Below are positions 41,998 through 52,077 of a stretch of 64,000 nucleotides of DNA, piece by piece. Positions within the stretch are counted from its first letter, which is position 1; every line of letters starts with the position of its first letter. Origin of the DNA: Flavobacterium indicum GPTSA100-9 = DSM 17447 (GTDB lineage Bacteria; Bacteroidota; Bacteroidia; Flavobacteriales; Flavobacteriaceae); assembly GCF_000455605.1 (NCBI RefSeq), contig NC_017025.1, positions 186,001-250,000 on the forward strand, given 5' to 3'. The notes under the pieces were generated by a model. The model saw only the letters and a program-made list of their open reading frames with translations. It ran no database searches and was not told the origin of the DNA. Made by a program: the position numbers and the translations under genes.

Positions 41998-44841
41998 CTA
42001 CTCTTTAATTAATTTTTTGGAGATTGAAATCGATTCGTTAGTTTCGATTTTTACAAGATAAACTCCTTTTGATAAATCTGAAATATTTATATTTTCTAAC
42101 GCATTGATTTTATTTGCAGATTTAATAAGTTGTCCTGTAATAGAGTAAATGTCTAGTTTTTTCACATCATTAGTTAGCACAAATGAAGTTTGAGCTGGAT
42201 TAGGATATAATTCTATTTGTGAAGCAAATTCAAAAGCTTCATTTGCTAATGCAGCAGAAACCTGATTACCATAGATTCTATATTCACCTGGATTTAAAGT
42301 AATTTGTGCCGTTGTACTTGTAACTGTCAGAGGCGCATTTGTCATTAAATTATACCATGTTCCTGTATATGGAAAATCCGGTGTAATATTTTGAGCAGCT
42401 ACTGAATAATTAGCAAGGATAACTACATTTTTCAATTGTGTAGATGGCAAACTGTTGTCATATATATAGATACGTTGTCTAATGTTACTACCGTTAGGAC
42501 TAATTGTGTAATCCCCGTTAAAAACAGGATCATTCTTTTTCATTTTTATGAATTTCACATAGTCTGAATATATAGTGCTTCTTGGTGCAGTAGTTAACCA
42601 ATTTTCAACCCATTGAGGTTGAGGTTTAGTGTCTAATTTACAATCACCTGCAATGGCATCTACATCACTATTAACAGTTCCATTATTACAAGTAAAAATA
42701 GAATCATCCATTCCTAATTCTTGAAAATGCCAAATCATTTTTGGACCAGGAATTAAAATACTTGTTGCTCCTACAGCAGGCATTCTGTTTAAAGCATTGT
42801 TTAAATTTCCGCCAACTGGTGCAGTACCAGCACTATTTCCATAAGTGTAAGCTTGATACATTAAACGGTCTTTGTCATGACTTTCAGGATATCCCATTAA
42901 TCGTTTTCCAGTAAAACCACGACTAACATGTCCCATTCTTGTAATATCACCATTAGTTGAAAAACCTAAAGCTAATTGTTTGTAAGGTTCATATAATTCA
43001 CCCCACATCATGATTCCTTTGCCTTCTGCTATTCTATAGTTTGCCCATTGTTGTTCTTCAGAATCTGTTCCTAAATGTTCAAAAATAACATAATGATCAT
43101 TGTCTAAACTCCATGTATAATCTGCATATTCTTTTAATACAGCAACTCTATCTGCTTGATAAGCATTGGTACAAGCATCATCCCCAGCTGTACAGTTTTG
43201 TGTAAATCCTTTTGTTAAATCCCAACGGAATCCATCAATTTTAAATTCAGTTATCCAATGTTTAACGGTTCTTTTTACATAATCTTTTGTATAATTTGAT
43301 GAATGATTAAAATCTTCTCCTACACTATAACTATGTTTAGCAACTGTATTGAAATATGGATTTTCTGTACTTGGGCTTCCCCAACCATCACCATCAGGAT
43401 CATTCATCCACATACGAACCATTGGATTTCTTCCAAAGGCATGGTTAAAGGCAATATCTAAAATAACAGCTATACCATTTTGGTGACATAAATCAATTAA
43501 TTCTTTTAATTTATTTTTATTGCCATAAAATTTATCTAATGCCATGTGAAAGGCAGTGTTATAACCCCAACTTTCATTGCCTTCAAATTCCATAACTGGC
43601 ATTAATTCTATGGCATTAATTCCTAAATTTTTAAAGTAATCTATTTTATCAATTACATCTTGATAATTTTTATCAGAATCAAAATCACGAACTAAAAGCT
43701 CATAAACCACTAATTTATCTTTACTTGGTTTTGTAAAATTAGTAACAACCCATGGATAAGCTGTTTGACCTGTTTGTAGAACAGTAACTTCTCTGTCTTG
43801 TCCATTTGGATAAGGCATTAATCCAGGATAACTAGTAGCAGGAATATACGGGTCATCAAAAGATGACAATACCAATGTTGAACACGGGTCTGCTGTTTTA
43901 ACAATAGTTGGAGAATTTGCTATTGGTGTTGTATCTACAACCCAATATTGATATAAATATTCTGTTCCTGAAGTTAAACCCGTTAATTCTAGCCAAAATT
44001 TTCCAGAAGTAGGGTCTTTTTTCATAGCATAAGAAGAAGAAGGTTGCCAGTTATTGAATGTTCCAGCAACATATACAAAATCTTTACCAGGAGCTTCTAA
44101 AACTAAAGTTGCTTTAGTTGCATCAGAAGTGTTGTAGTTAATTCCTATTTCCATTCCAGCAGGAAGAGCCTGTGATATAGTTCCAGGATTAATAATTACA
44201 CTAAACTTTTTTGAATATGTTGTTGCACCTTGTGTAATTTGTAAGTCATAGCTTTTATTTGCAGTAATATTTGAATCTGTGTAACTATAACTTGTTCCAG
44301 TATAGGTGTGAATACTTACTCCATTCGCGAATAAGTTATAATTAGCATTTCCATTTGTGTTATTAGCTGCAATGCTTAAATTTTGACCTGAATTTAATAA
44401 GGTAGTTGAATTTTCATTAGGAGCTGTTAAAGTTGCTTGATAGGCGCCAACATTTAATTCTAAATCAGTTGTTTGTTGTGCTCCAGTATTGCTTCTAAAA
44501 ACAATATTAATTTTTGAAACAGTTCCACTCGATACACCATAATAATTTAAAATTGTTGGTGTTAAATCTAATTTGTATATGTTTCCTGAAACTAAAGTTA
44601 AAGCTGGTTGTGTGGTATTATTACCCCAAGATCCAATAACATTTTGCCAAGGTGTACCATTAAGGGTTACTCCTGTGTGTGCATATATTGTTCCAGAATA
44701 CGAAGCTAATCCAGTTCCAGTTTTATCAAACAAAATGGTAGCTGTTTGATTGGCTTCTGGAGTTGTTCCGCCTTGCCAAGAAACTTGTGCAGTTAATGAA
44801 CAATAAAATAAAAGTAATAATAATGAGTAAATCTTTTTCAT
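41998..44841 (-). CDS. Secreted GH13 alpha-amylase with T9SS type A tail
   Basis: This 947-aa protein has a signal peptide (SLTAQ). Immunoglobulin-like/starch-binding modules occupy the first ~320 residues, including a CBM48-like FVYVAGTFNNWQPSSSYAM. The GH13 barrel at ~370-720 has AVILDIAFNHAFG (region I), DGFRWDLTKG (nucleophile Asp), YVIFEHLGTD (acid Glu) and GYPESHDKDR (third Asp). The end (IELYPNPAQTSFVLTN, LDIYSITGQLIKS, SKGVYLVKIETN) is a T9SS type A sorting domain. It should cut starch at the cell surface, the role played by lipidated SusG in Bacteroides. An intrinsic terminator separates it from susE. Confidence 0.92.
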   Translation of the reverse strand: MKKIYSLLLLLFYCSLTAQVSWQGGTTPEANQTATILFDKTGTGLASYSGTIYAHTGVTLNGTPWQNVIGSWGNNTTQPALTLVSGNIYKLDLTPTILNYYGVSSGTVSKINIVFRSNTGAQQTTDLELNVGAYQATLTAPNENSTTLLNSGQNLSIAANNTNGNANYNLFANGVSIHTYTGTSYSYTDSNITANKSYDLQITQGATTYSKKFSVIINPGTISQALPAGMEIGINYNTSDATKATLVLEAPGKDFVYVAGTFNNWQPSSSYAMKKDPTSGKFWLELTGLTSGTEYLYQYWVVDTTPIANSPTIVKTADPCSTLVLSSFDDPYIPATSYPGLMPYPNGQDREVTVLQTGQTAYPWVVTNFTKPSKDKLVVYELLVRDFDSDKNYQDVIDKIDYFKNLGINAIELMPVMEFEGNESWGYNTAFHMALDKFYGNKNKLKELIDLCHQNGIAVILDIAFNHAFGRNPMVRMWMNDPDGDGWGSPSTENPYFNTVAKHSYSVGEDFNHSSNYTKDYVKRTVKHWITEFKIDGFRWDLTKGFTQNCTAGDDACTNAYQADRVAVLKEYADYTWSLDNDHYVIFEHLGTDSEEQQWANYRIAEGKGIMMWGELYEPYKQLALGFSTNGDITRMGHVSRGFTGKRLMGYPESHDKDRLMYQAYTYGNSAGTAPVGGNLNNALNRMPAVGATSILIPGPKMIWHFQELGMDDSIFTCNNGTVNSDVDAIAGDCKLDTKPQPQWVENWLTTAPRSTIYSDYVKFIKMKKNDPVFNGDYTISPNGSNIRQRIYIYDNSLPSTQLKNVVILANYSVAAQNITPDFPYTGTWYNLMTNAPLTVTSTTAQITLNPGEYRIYGNQVSAALANEAFEFASQIELYPNPAQTSFVLTNDVKKLDIYSITGQLIKSANKINALENINISDLSKGVYLVKIETNESISISKKLIKE

Positions 44842-44890
44842 AAGCCTAAAATAAAAATTAGAAATAACAATATTGGTATTTCTATATTGT

Positions 44891-44915
44891 GAAAAAAGGG
44901 CTGATTGCTCAGCCC
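44891..44915 (-). terminator. Terminator after the susE-like gene
   Basis: GGGCTGA, TTGC, TCAGCCC form a stem (44898-44915) followed on the minus strand by TTTTTT. It should end most susCDE transcripts before the amylase gene. Confidence 0.75.
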
Positions 44916-44925
44916 TGATTTATAT

Positions 44926-45972
44926 TTATTGTATTGAGTAAGTGTATGCGCGAGGATTACTTAAATCTAAAGTAACAAAATATGTTCCTGAAGTGGCTAT
45001 ACTTAAGTTTGGTCCGTCATAATTCATTGAACCGTCTGAATCACTATCTCCACCTAAATTAATTGTCCATGCGTCATTTGCTCTAAATTTGAATTCACCT
45101 GCAGTTAAAGCAATTGTTCCTTCCCATTTTTTTGTAGAAGGGTTGTAGGTTAATGCGGTACTTGAGGTCCATCCTCCTGGAGTAGCTGCACCAACAATTC
45201 CCCAGTTTGTTAATGTTTCAGTATAAGTTAAAGCAGTTGTATTAGCTTGAACTCTATAGTATCCTGCTGGTGCTGTACAATCTGATTCTCCTGTTTCAGC
45301 TAAAACACCGCTAAAAGAACCATCATCTCCCCAATCAGTATTACCCCAATTGTAATTACCGGATGCATCTGGACCAACAAATTTGTGTCCACCGTCTAAC
45401 CACATGTATCCTTCATAGTCTGTTTGTCCAAAACCTGAAGCTGCAATTCTTGGAGCAGTTCCAGGCGTCCAACCTTGATGGTTTCCAGGAACAGCTAATT
45501 TAGGTAATTCTGTAGTATATGGCGTTACTAAATAAGTAATAGTATTTGAATATTTAGTCATTTCTGCATTTGTGCCAATAGTAGCTTTAATTCTAATATC
45601 TAAACCACCTTCAGTATATGGAATTAATCCTGCAGCAACTGCTGCTCCGTTTAATTCATCAACTGTAATAGCTGCAAAAGTATTATTTGTAGAAGTTATA
45701 TCTGTTACATCTGCAAAATTGCTTCCAGATAATGAAACCTGAACAGTATAATCAATAGCTGTTGGAGTTCCAAAATTGGCTGCTTGCCATGTTAATGTTA
45801 AAGCCGGATTTGTAGGGTAATCTGGTGTTAAAACGACACTGCTTCCAGTAACAGGTGAAGTAATGTTAAAATCTCCTGCTTCATTAACATAAGCCAGGTT
45901 GCTTTCATCCTCACAAGAAGTAAGATTAATAGCTAAAAATAACGCTAAAAAAGTTTTAAATATATTTTTCAT
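44926..45972 (-). CDS. SusE-like starch-binding outer-membrane lipoprotein
   Basis: This 348-aa protein has a lipobox (LAINLTSC). An N-terminal SusE domain follows (FNITSPVTGSSVVLTPDYPTNPALTLTWQ in outline). Two starch-binding-type domains come after it, the last with WGIVGAATPGGWTSST, KWEGTIALTAGEFKFRAND and NYDGPNLSIATSGTYFVTLDL. It would sit on the outer surface and hold malto-oligosaccharides near the SusCD importer. It follows the susD-like gene by 22 nt. Confidence 0.87.
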   Translation of the reverse strand: MKNIFKTFLALFLAINLTSCEDESNLAYVNEAGDFNITSPVTGSSVVLTPDYPTNPALTLTWQAANFGTPTAIDYTVQVSLSGSNFADVTDITSTNNTFAAITVDELNGAAVAAGLIPYTEGGLDIRIKATIGTNAEMTKYSNTITYLVTPYTTELPKLAVPGNHQGWTPGTAPRIAASGFGQTDYEGYMWLDGGHKFVGPDASGNYNWGNTDWGDDGSFSGVLAETGESDCTAPAGYYRVQANTTALTYTETLTNWGIVGAATPGGWTSSTALTYNPSTKKWEGTIALTAGEFKFRANDAWTINLGGDSDSDGSMNYDGPNLSIATSGTYFVTLDLSNPRAYTYSIQ

Positions 45973-45994
45973 GATTCTTTAGTTTAATATAATA

Positions 45995-47593
45995 TTAATA
46001 ACCAATATTTTGAGATAAGTTAGGATTTGAAGATAAACTAGATGATGGAATAGGGAAAACCTTTAAATGTGCCGGTAAAGCAATTCCGTTTGAACCATTA
46101 CCTTTCCAAGCCCAATTGTAAGAACCTCCCGTGTATTTATTGAAACGAATTAAATCTTGTCTTCTGTGTCCTTCCCAATGTAATTCTCTTGCTCTTTCAT
46201 CTAAAATGAAATCTAATGTTAAATCTCCAGAAGATATATTCGCTACAGGTCCATTGTTTGCTCTTTCTCTTAAATCATTAATATAAGTTAAGGCTTGTGA
46301 AGTTGACGCGTTTCCAGCACCTCTTAATGCGCACTCAGCATACATTAAATACACATCGGCTAATCTAAATAAAGGAAAATCTGTATCTACAAATCCTTGA
46401 TTTACACCTGGTATACCTGTAGAAGAAATATTTGAATATTTGGCTAATACATATCCCTGATCTCTATCTGCAATTGTAGTAATGTCAATCGGTCTAGTTC
46501 CAGAAATTATTGTTTTTCTTTCATCAGAAGTAAAAGATCCTCCATCAAATTTTTGTACAAATTGTTTTCTTAAACGTAATGCACCTCCCCAACCACTTGA
46601 ACTTACTCCCATTGAAGTTCCGTTTTGTTCAATAGATCCAACTTGGCCATTAATCATTACGGTAGTAGGTCCATAATTTTGTGTAACATTACCATCTGAT
46701 TGTAAAGTAAAAATCATTTCTGTCGAAGTATGATTGTCTGCTTTAAAGTTATCTAAGTAATTCGCTTCTAAAGTATAACCTCCTCCAATAATGTTATTAC
46801 ACATAGTAACACAATCAGCATATCTATTTTGTCCTATATAAACTTCTGCATTTAAATACATTTTTCCTAATATCATCCATGCAAATGCTTTGTCAACTCT
46901 ACCATATTCATTTGTTCTTGGTGCTTTCAAAGCAGGTAATATTGCATTTAAGTCAGATTCAATAAAAGAAAATAATTGCTGTCTATTATATTCAGGACCT
47001 GCAATTCCGATTTGATCGTTTTCGGTATAAAATGCGGCTTTACCATACATGTCCATTAAATGATAATAAGCTAATGCTCTTAATGCACGAACCTCATTTC
47101 TATAATCCTCAATATTTGCTAATAATTGTGAATCCGTTACACCTCTTCCACTTAATTTTTCAGGTGTAGTTTGTCTCAAATACTCATTACAAAATGCAAC
47201 TTGAGCCATGCCTCTTGCAAACATTCCTAAAACTATAGGGTTATTTGATGTCCATGTATTTCTCTGAATTTCAGCTACTCCCGGATCATTTTCATAACTC
47301 CATATTACTTCATCAGTACTTAAATTCTGTAAATACCATAAACATCTACCATAATGACTTGTTCCAGCATCTAATCCTTGAATATTTGATGAACCTGCAC
47401 CTGTTATTCCAGTTAAAGATAAATTTCCGTATACTCCAGCTAATCCTTGTTTGTATGACTGTGGATTACTAAAAAAGTTTTCTGATAAAAAAAGATCATC
47501 ATCCTCTGGTGTAACATCTAGATCTTTGGTACAAGATGTGAAAAGAAATAATCCGCTTACTAAAGCTAAAATATTTATTTTAAATTTTTTCAT
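45995..47593 (-). CDS. SusD/RagB-family nutrient-binding lipoprotein
   Basis: This 532-aa protein has a signal with lipobox (GLFLFTSCTKD). SusD helices and TPR-like region include LRALAYYHLMDMYGKA and DKAFAWMILGKMYLNAEVY. The C-terminal SusD block includes FPLFRLADVYLMYAECAL, ALTYINDLRERANNG and FILDERARELHWEGHRRQDLIRF. It forms the lid of the SusC pore and binds starch oligosaccharides. It lies 10 nt downstream of the susC-like gene. Confidence 0.95.
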   Translation of the reverse strand: MKKFKINILALVSGLFLFTSCTKDLDVTPEDDDLFLSENFFSNPQSYKQGLAGVYGNLSLTGITGAGSSNIQGLDAGTSHYGRCLWYLQNLSTDEVIWSYENDPGVAEIQRNTWTSNNPIVLGMFARGMAQVAFCNEYLRQTTPEKLSGRGVTDSQLLANIEDYRNEVRALRALAYYHLMDMYGKAAFYTENDQIGIAGPEYNRQQLFSFIESDLNAILPALKAPRTNEYGRVDKAFAWMILGKMYLNAEVYIGQNRYADCVTMCNNIIGGGYTLEANYLDNFKADNHTSTEMIFTLQSDGNVTQNYGPTTVMINGQVGSIEQNGTSMGVSSSGWGGALRLRKQFVQKFDGGSFTSDERKTIISGTRPIDITTIADRDQGYVLAKYSNISSTGIPGVNQGFVDTDFPLFRLADVYLMYAECALRGAGNASTSQALTYINDLRERANNGPVANISSGDLTLDFILDERARELHWEGHRRQDLIRFNKYTGGSYNWAWKGNGSNGIALPAHLKVFPIPSSSLSSNPNLSQNIGY

Positions 47594-47603
47594 AGTCTAC
47601 TAA

Positions 47604-50600
47604 TTAAAATTTAACATTTAATCCTACTAAGAATTGTTCTTGTCTAGGATAAATAGTATTATCAATACCTCCAAACACTTCCGGATCTAAACCAGAATAA
47701 TCTGTGAACAATAAGAAGTTTGGATTTTGAATTCCTGCAGTTAAACGAATTGTTGATTTACGTTTTTCTGTTTGTGGAAATGTATAGCCTAATGTTATGT
47801 TGTCAACTCTTACAAAAGAAGCGTCTTCTATATAATAATCAGAGAAAATTACATTGTTACCTGTGCTTGTAAAGTTACTATCAAAAGTAGAACTAGGTAC
47901 ATTAGCAACTGTTCCACCAACATCACTTAATAAAGAGGTATATGCATTTGCTGATTTTACATTGTTATACATTTTATTACCAAAACTTGCTCTTAAATTA
48001 AATGCTAAATCAAAATTTTTGTAATTCATGTTTGATTGGAATCCTAATAATAGATTTGGATCAGGGTTTTTGTAGATATACCTGTCTTTTTCATTAACAA
48101 TTCCATCACCGTTTAAGTCAGCAAAAGCTCCTTCAATAGGTGTCCCGTTTTGATTGTATAATTGATTGTAAACATAGAATGAGTTTGGAGTCCATCCTTC
48201 GCTAAATATTTGAATAGTACCACCTGTTCCTCCACCAATTCCTCCTACATAGGTGTCACTTCCAGCGTATAAGCTTTTAATTCTTCTTTGGTAAGTTGAT
48301 GCGTTAAAGTTAACATTCCATTTGAATGTTGTGCCTCTTAATACATCAGCATTTAAATTAAATTCTATACCTTTAGTAGTAAAACTACCTAAGTTTTGCG
48401 CACCTTGATTTGAAAAATTTGATCCATCTGCAAATGGAGCATTACCAAATAATAAATCTTCAGATAATTTATAGAAAACATCTATACTACCACTAATTCT
48501 ATTATTCCATAAACCATAATCTATACCCGCATTGTAATTGGTAGTTTCTTCCCATTTTAATTTATCATTAAAAGCTTTTGGTTGTCCTAAAATATAGGCG
48601 TTGTTTCCAAATATGTATTGAGAATCTGGGTTTCCTGTTCCGTATAAAGGTAAATAAAAGTCATTAATTCCTAAATTTTGTTGACCCGTAACACCCCAAC
48701 CTGCTCTTAATTTTAAATCAGAAATAACTTTACTGTCTTTAAAGAAATCTTTGTTGATTTTCCATGCAACAGAAGCTCCTGGGAAATTACCGTATTTTTT
48801 GTCTTTAGGGAAACGAGAAGAACCGTCTCTTCTGTAAGATAAAGACACAATGTACTTGTCGTTCCATGTGAAATTAGTTCTTCCAAAGAAACCTAATAAA
48901 ACTTGATCTGTAATAATAGCTTCATCTGCAATATCATTTGGATTATAAATATTGTTTGAGTTGAAATAACTTCTTTCAAATTTTTGATACGAATAACCAG
49001 CTGTTGCATCTAATTCTAATTTTCCGAATTTTTTCAAATAATTTAAATAACCATCAAATAGTTTATTTGTTATTGATGATGAATAATTAGATTTACTTCC
49101 AAGTTTATTAGATTCTAATGTTCCATCTAAAATGCTAAATGCAGTAGCAGAATTTCTACTCGTAAAATTGTCACCTTCTCCTTTTGATTGGTCAAAACCT
49201 ACATTAACAACTGCTCTTAATTCTGGTAAAAAGTGTAATTTATAGTCCAATTGAACATTTCCAAAAACTCTATTTACATTAGATACATTATTGTTTAATA
49301 AAATATTACCAACTGGATTTCTTGTTCCTCCAGATGTTAATTGGTTTGTTGAAGTGTTTTGAATAAATTCAGTAAATCCTCCCCATGAATTGTTACCACT
49401 ATAAATTGGCTTAGTAGGATCCATTCTTAAAGCTGCTCCTATTGGTGTAGCTGCAAATTTATTTTTTTCATTAGAATAGTTCGCATTTACGTTTAGTTTA
49501 AGGTGATTATCTAAAAAACTAGGACTCAAAGCTAAACCTACATTGGATCTATTAAATTTATCAGTTAACACTAAGCCTTCTTGGTAAGTATTGCTAATTG
49601 TTAATCTTGTTGGAATAGTTTTAAATAAATTACCACCTAAATTCAATGTGTTAACAGCGTAATCTGTTCTTCTATAAATTTCATCTTGCCAATCTGTGTC
49701 GTATAAAATTCTCCCTTCAATTACCCCTGGAGTTAAAGGGTTGTCTGTTGCTGTAGTACTTGGATCGTCAATACCTAATTGATTCGTTGATCCTGGAAAA
49801 TATTTCTCAACAGCGCTTACAAATTGTGAAGCATTTAAAACATCTATTTTTCTTCTGTTTTTTCCAGATCCATATTGAAAGTTGTATTCAACAGAAAGTT
49901 TTTTACTTCCTTTTTTTGTAGTAATTAAAATAACACCATTTGAAGCTCTTGATCCATAAATGGCTGTAGAAGCAGCATCTTTTAAAACTGTAATTGACTC
50001 AATTGTTGTAGGGTCAATTGTTGCTAAAAAGTTTCTTGATCCTGAAGGAGTTCCTTCTGAAGAACCTAATAAAGGTAAACCATCAATTACTATTAAAGGT
50101 TCATTGTCTGCTGTTAATGAAGAACCTCCTCTAATTCTAATTGCTGATCCCGAAGCTGGACCACCACCAGTATTAATTTGAACACCAGCCACTCTTCCGT
50201 TTAATAAGTTTTCAACAGTTGGAGTTGCTCCTTTATTAAAATCTTTTTCAGAAACTTGAGTAACAGAACCTGTTGCGTCTTTTTTCTTTACTTTTCCGTA
50301 TCCAACAACCACAACTTCATCAATAGCTTTTTCACTAGAATCTAAAGAAACAGTTACTGAAGTTTGACCATTGTACTTAATCGTTTGCGTAGTGTATCCT
50401 AAAAAGGAAATTGAAATTGTACTTCCAGTCTTAACATTTTTTAATGTAAATTCACCTTGACTATCAGTAATTGTTGCGGTATTTGTACCTGTAATTGCTA
50501 CTGTAACGCCTGCTATTGGTTGTGAAGTTGAACTGTCTACAACCTTACCTTTTACTGTGTTTTGAGCTAAAACGCTAAAAGGTAACAATAGCAGAAAAAA

Positions 50601-50627
50601 TAGCATTTTTTTGAGCATAGTTTTCAT
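47604..50627 (-). CDS. SusC/RagA-family TonB-dependent outer-membrane importer
   Basis: This 1007-aa protein has a signal peptide (FSVLAQ). A carboxypeptidase-like domain follows (NTVKGKVVDSSTSQPIAGVT, TGTNTATITDSQGEF), then the plug with ATGSVTQVSEKDFNKG, LLNGRVAGVQI, AIRIRGGSSLTADNEPLIVI and STAIYGSRASNGVILI. A 22-strand barrel ends in ...QEQFLVGLNVKF. It imports starch oligosaccharides with TonB energy together with the SusD-like lid. It is the first gene of the unit, divergent from a LacI-type regulator across a 227-nt region with a palindromic operator. Confidence 0.95.
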   Translation of the reverse strand: MKTMLKKMLFFLLLLPFSVLAQNTVKGKVVDSSTSQPIAGVTVAITGTNTATITDSQGEFTLKNVKTGSTISISFLGYTTQTIKYNGQTSVTVSLDSSEKAIDEVVVVGYGKVKKKDATGSVTQVSEKDFNKGATPTVENLLNGRVAGVQINTGGGPASGSAIRIRGGSSLTADNEPLIVIDGLPLLGSSEGTPSGSRNFLATIDPTTIESITVLKDAASTAIYGSRASNGVILITTKKGSKKLSVEYNFQYGSGKNRRKIDVLNASQFVSAVEKYFPGSTNQLGIDDPSTTATDNPLTPGVIEGRILYDTDWQDEIYRRTDYAVNTLNLGGNLFKTIPTRLTISNTYQEGLVLTDKFNRSNVGLALSPSFLDNHLKLNVNANYSNEKNKFAATPIGAALRMDPTKPIYSGNNSWGGFTEFIQNTSTNQLTSGGTRNPVGNILLNNNVSNVNRVFGNVQLDYKLHFLPELRAVVNVGFDQSKGEGDNFTSRNSATAFSILDGTLESNKLGSKSNYSSSITNKLFDGYLNYLKKFGKLELDATAGYSYQKFERSYFNSNNIYNPNDIADEAIITDQVLLGFFGRTNFTWNDKYIVSLSYRRDGSSRFPKDKKYGNFPGASVAWKINKDFFKDSKVISDLKLRAGWGVTGQQNLGINDFYLPLYGTGNPDSQYIFGNNAYILGQPKAFNDKLKWEETTNYNAGIDYGLWNNRISGSIDVFYKLSEDLLFGNAPFADGSNFSNQGAQNLGSFTTKGIEFNLNADVLRGTTFKWNVNFNASTYQRRIKSLYAGSDTYVGGIGGGTGGTIQIFSEGWTPNSFYVYNQLYNQNGTPIEGAFADLNGDGIVNEKDRYIYKNPDPNLLLGFQSNMNYKNFDLAFNLRASFGNKMYNNVKSANAYTSLLSDVGGTVANVPSSTFDSNFTSTGNNVIFSDYYIEDASFVRVDNITLGYTFPQTEKRKSTIRLTAGIQNPNFLLFTDYSGLDPEVFGGIDNTIYPRQEQFLVGLNVKF

Positions 50628-50737
50628 ACAAATTGTTTAAGTTAATTGTCTGTTTTTAATTGCTTATATTTTCACTCCGAATGTTAAATTTATGTAAATA
50701 TTTCATAAAAAAAACTTAACTAGCTGAAAAACACTAT

Positions 50738-50751
50738 CGAAAACGTTTTCG
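50738..50751. promoter_or_regulatory. LacI-type operator between susC and the regulator gene
   Basis: CGAAAACGTTTTCG is a perfect 14-bp palindrome with the central CG expected for LacI/GalR-family sites. It lies 111 nt upstream of the susC start and 104 nt upstream of the regulator start, so it can control both. Confidence 0.75.
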
Positions 50752-50854
50752 TGTTGAAAACTTTATACTTTTAATTGAAAAAATGTGTATTTTTTGTATA
50801 GAAAATAATTTAAATTTCAATAAATTGTCATTCCTTAAAATTCAGCTAGAATAG

Positions 50855-51874
50855 ATGAGAAGAAAAGTTACTTTAAAACAAATTGCAAAAGAATTAGATA
50901 TTTCAATCTCTACGGTTTCTAAATCATTGCGAGATAGTCACGAAATTAGTGAAGAAACAAGACAAAAAGTACAAGCTTTTGCTAAGTTATACAACTATAA
51001 ACCAAACAATATAGCTTTAAGTTTAAAAAATAAAAAAACGAAAACTATAGGGATTATAATTCCTGAAATTGTACATCATTTTTTTGCAACAGTAATTAGT
51101 GGAATTGAACAAGTAGCTAATGAAGAAGGTTATAATGTAATTGTATGTTTATCAGACGAATCGTTTGATAAAGAAGTGATTAACTTAGAAATGTTAGCCA
51201 GTGGCAGTACAGACGGATTTATTATGTCGCTCTCAAAAGAAACACAACAAAAAAGAGATTTTCATCATATCGAGGAAGCTATCAATCAAGGCATGCCAGT
51301 AGTATTATTTGATAGAGTAACAAATGATGTATTTTGTGATAAAGTAATAATTGATGATCAATTAGCAGCTTATGATGCAGTGAATTTTTTCATTGAGAAG
51401 AAGTACAAAAAAATTGCATTAATTACAACTGTGGACTATGTTAGTGTTGGTAAATTAAGAACGGAAGGCTATTACAAATCCTTCAAAGATCACCAATTAA
51501 ATGTAGATGAAAATTTGATTGTAAAGATAGAAGATATTGAACATTGTCAAGACCCAATTCAAGATTTGATTGAAAATAATGAAATCGATGCCATTTTTGC
51601 AGTAAACGAATTATTTGCGGTTACTGCAATTAAAATTGCTTTAAAACTTGGAAAAAGAGTGCCTGAAGATATTTCTGTAATTGGATTTACTGATGGTATT
51701 ATATCACAGTTTTCAACTCCAACAATAACAACTGTAAGTCAAAACGGAATTAAAATGGGTAGAAAAGCGGCAAAAATGTTAATTGATCGATTAGAAAAAG
51801 AAGAAGAAGACGAGTTATACACAACAGAAATTATTGAAACAAACTTAGTTTTTAGAGAATCTACGACAACGTAA
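50855..51874 (+). CDS. LacI-family transcriptional regulator of the starch/maltose locus
   Basis: This 339-aa protein has an N-terminal helix-turn-helix VTLKQIAKELDISISTVSKS and hinge YKPNNIALSLKNKKTKT. A periplasmic-binding-protein-like sensor domain follows (IGIIIPEIVHHFFATVISGIE, MPVVLFDRV, VDYVSVGKLRTEGY, DISVIGFTDGI). Its sugar is presumably maltose or a derivative. The location beside SusCDE and upstream of the maltose permease and phosphorylase genes, plus the palindrome at 50738, supports local control. Whether it represses or activates cannot be read from sequence. Confidence 0.9.
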   Translation: MRRKVTLKQIAKELDISISTVSKSLRDSHEISEETRQKVQAFAKLYNYKPNNIALSLKNKKTKTIGIIIPEIVHHFFATVISGIEQVANEEGYNVIVCLSDESFDKEVINLEMLASGSTDGFIMSLSKETQQKRDFHHIEEAINQGMPVVLFDRVTNDVFCDKVIIDDQLAAYDAVNFFIEKKYKKIALITTVDYVSVGKLRTEGYYKSFKDHQLNVDENLIVKIEDIEHCQDPIQDLIENNEIDAIFAVNELFAVTAIKIALKLGKRVPEDISVIGFTDGIISQFSTPTITTVSQNGIKMGRKAAKMLIDRLEKEEEDELYTTEIIETNLVFRESTTT

Positions 51875-51978
51875 TAGTAATACATAAATAGTTGAAAATC
51901 AATTATTTATTTTTTATGATTTTGTGTTTTTAACAAACAAAAATTATAAAAAAATAATTTTGTATTTTAATTTTACTA

Positions 51979-52051
51979 TATATTTGTAATTATCAAAGCT
52001 TATATCTTTCACTTCAAAAAAAAGTTTTGATAAGCACATTAAACGCTTATC
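51979..52051 (+). promoter_or_regulatory. Promoter box and dyad upstream of the maltose operon
   Basis: TATATTTG (51979-51986) is a -7 element, with TTTTG at 51958-51962 as a possible -33. Downstream, GATAAGC and GCTTATC (52029-52051, 9-nt spacer) form a dyad in the 5' leader, a possible operator or mRNA hairpin. The start codon is at 52078. Confidence 0.5.
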
Positions 52052-52077
52052 GTAGTATTAATATTTAATTACGATAA

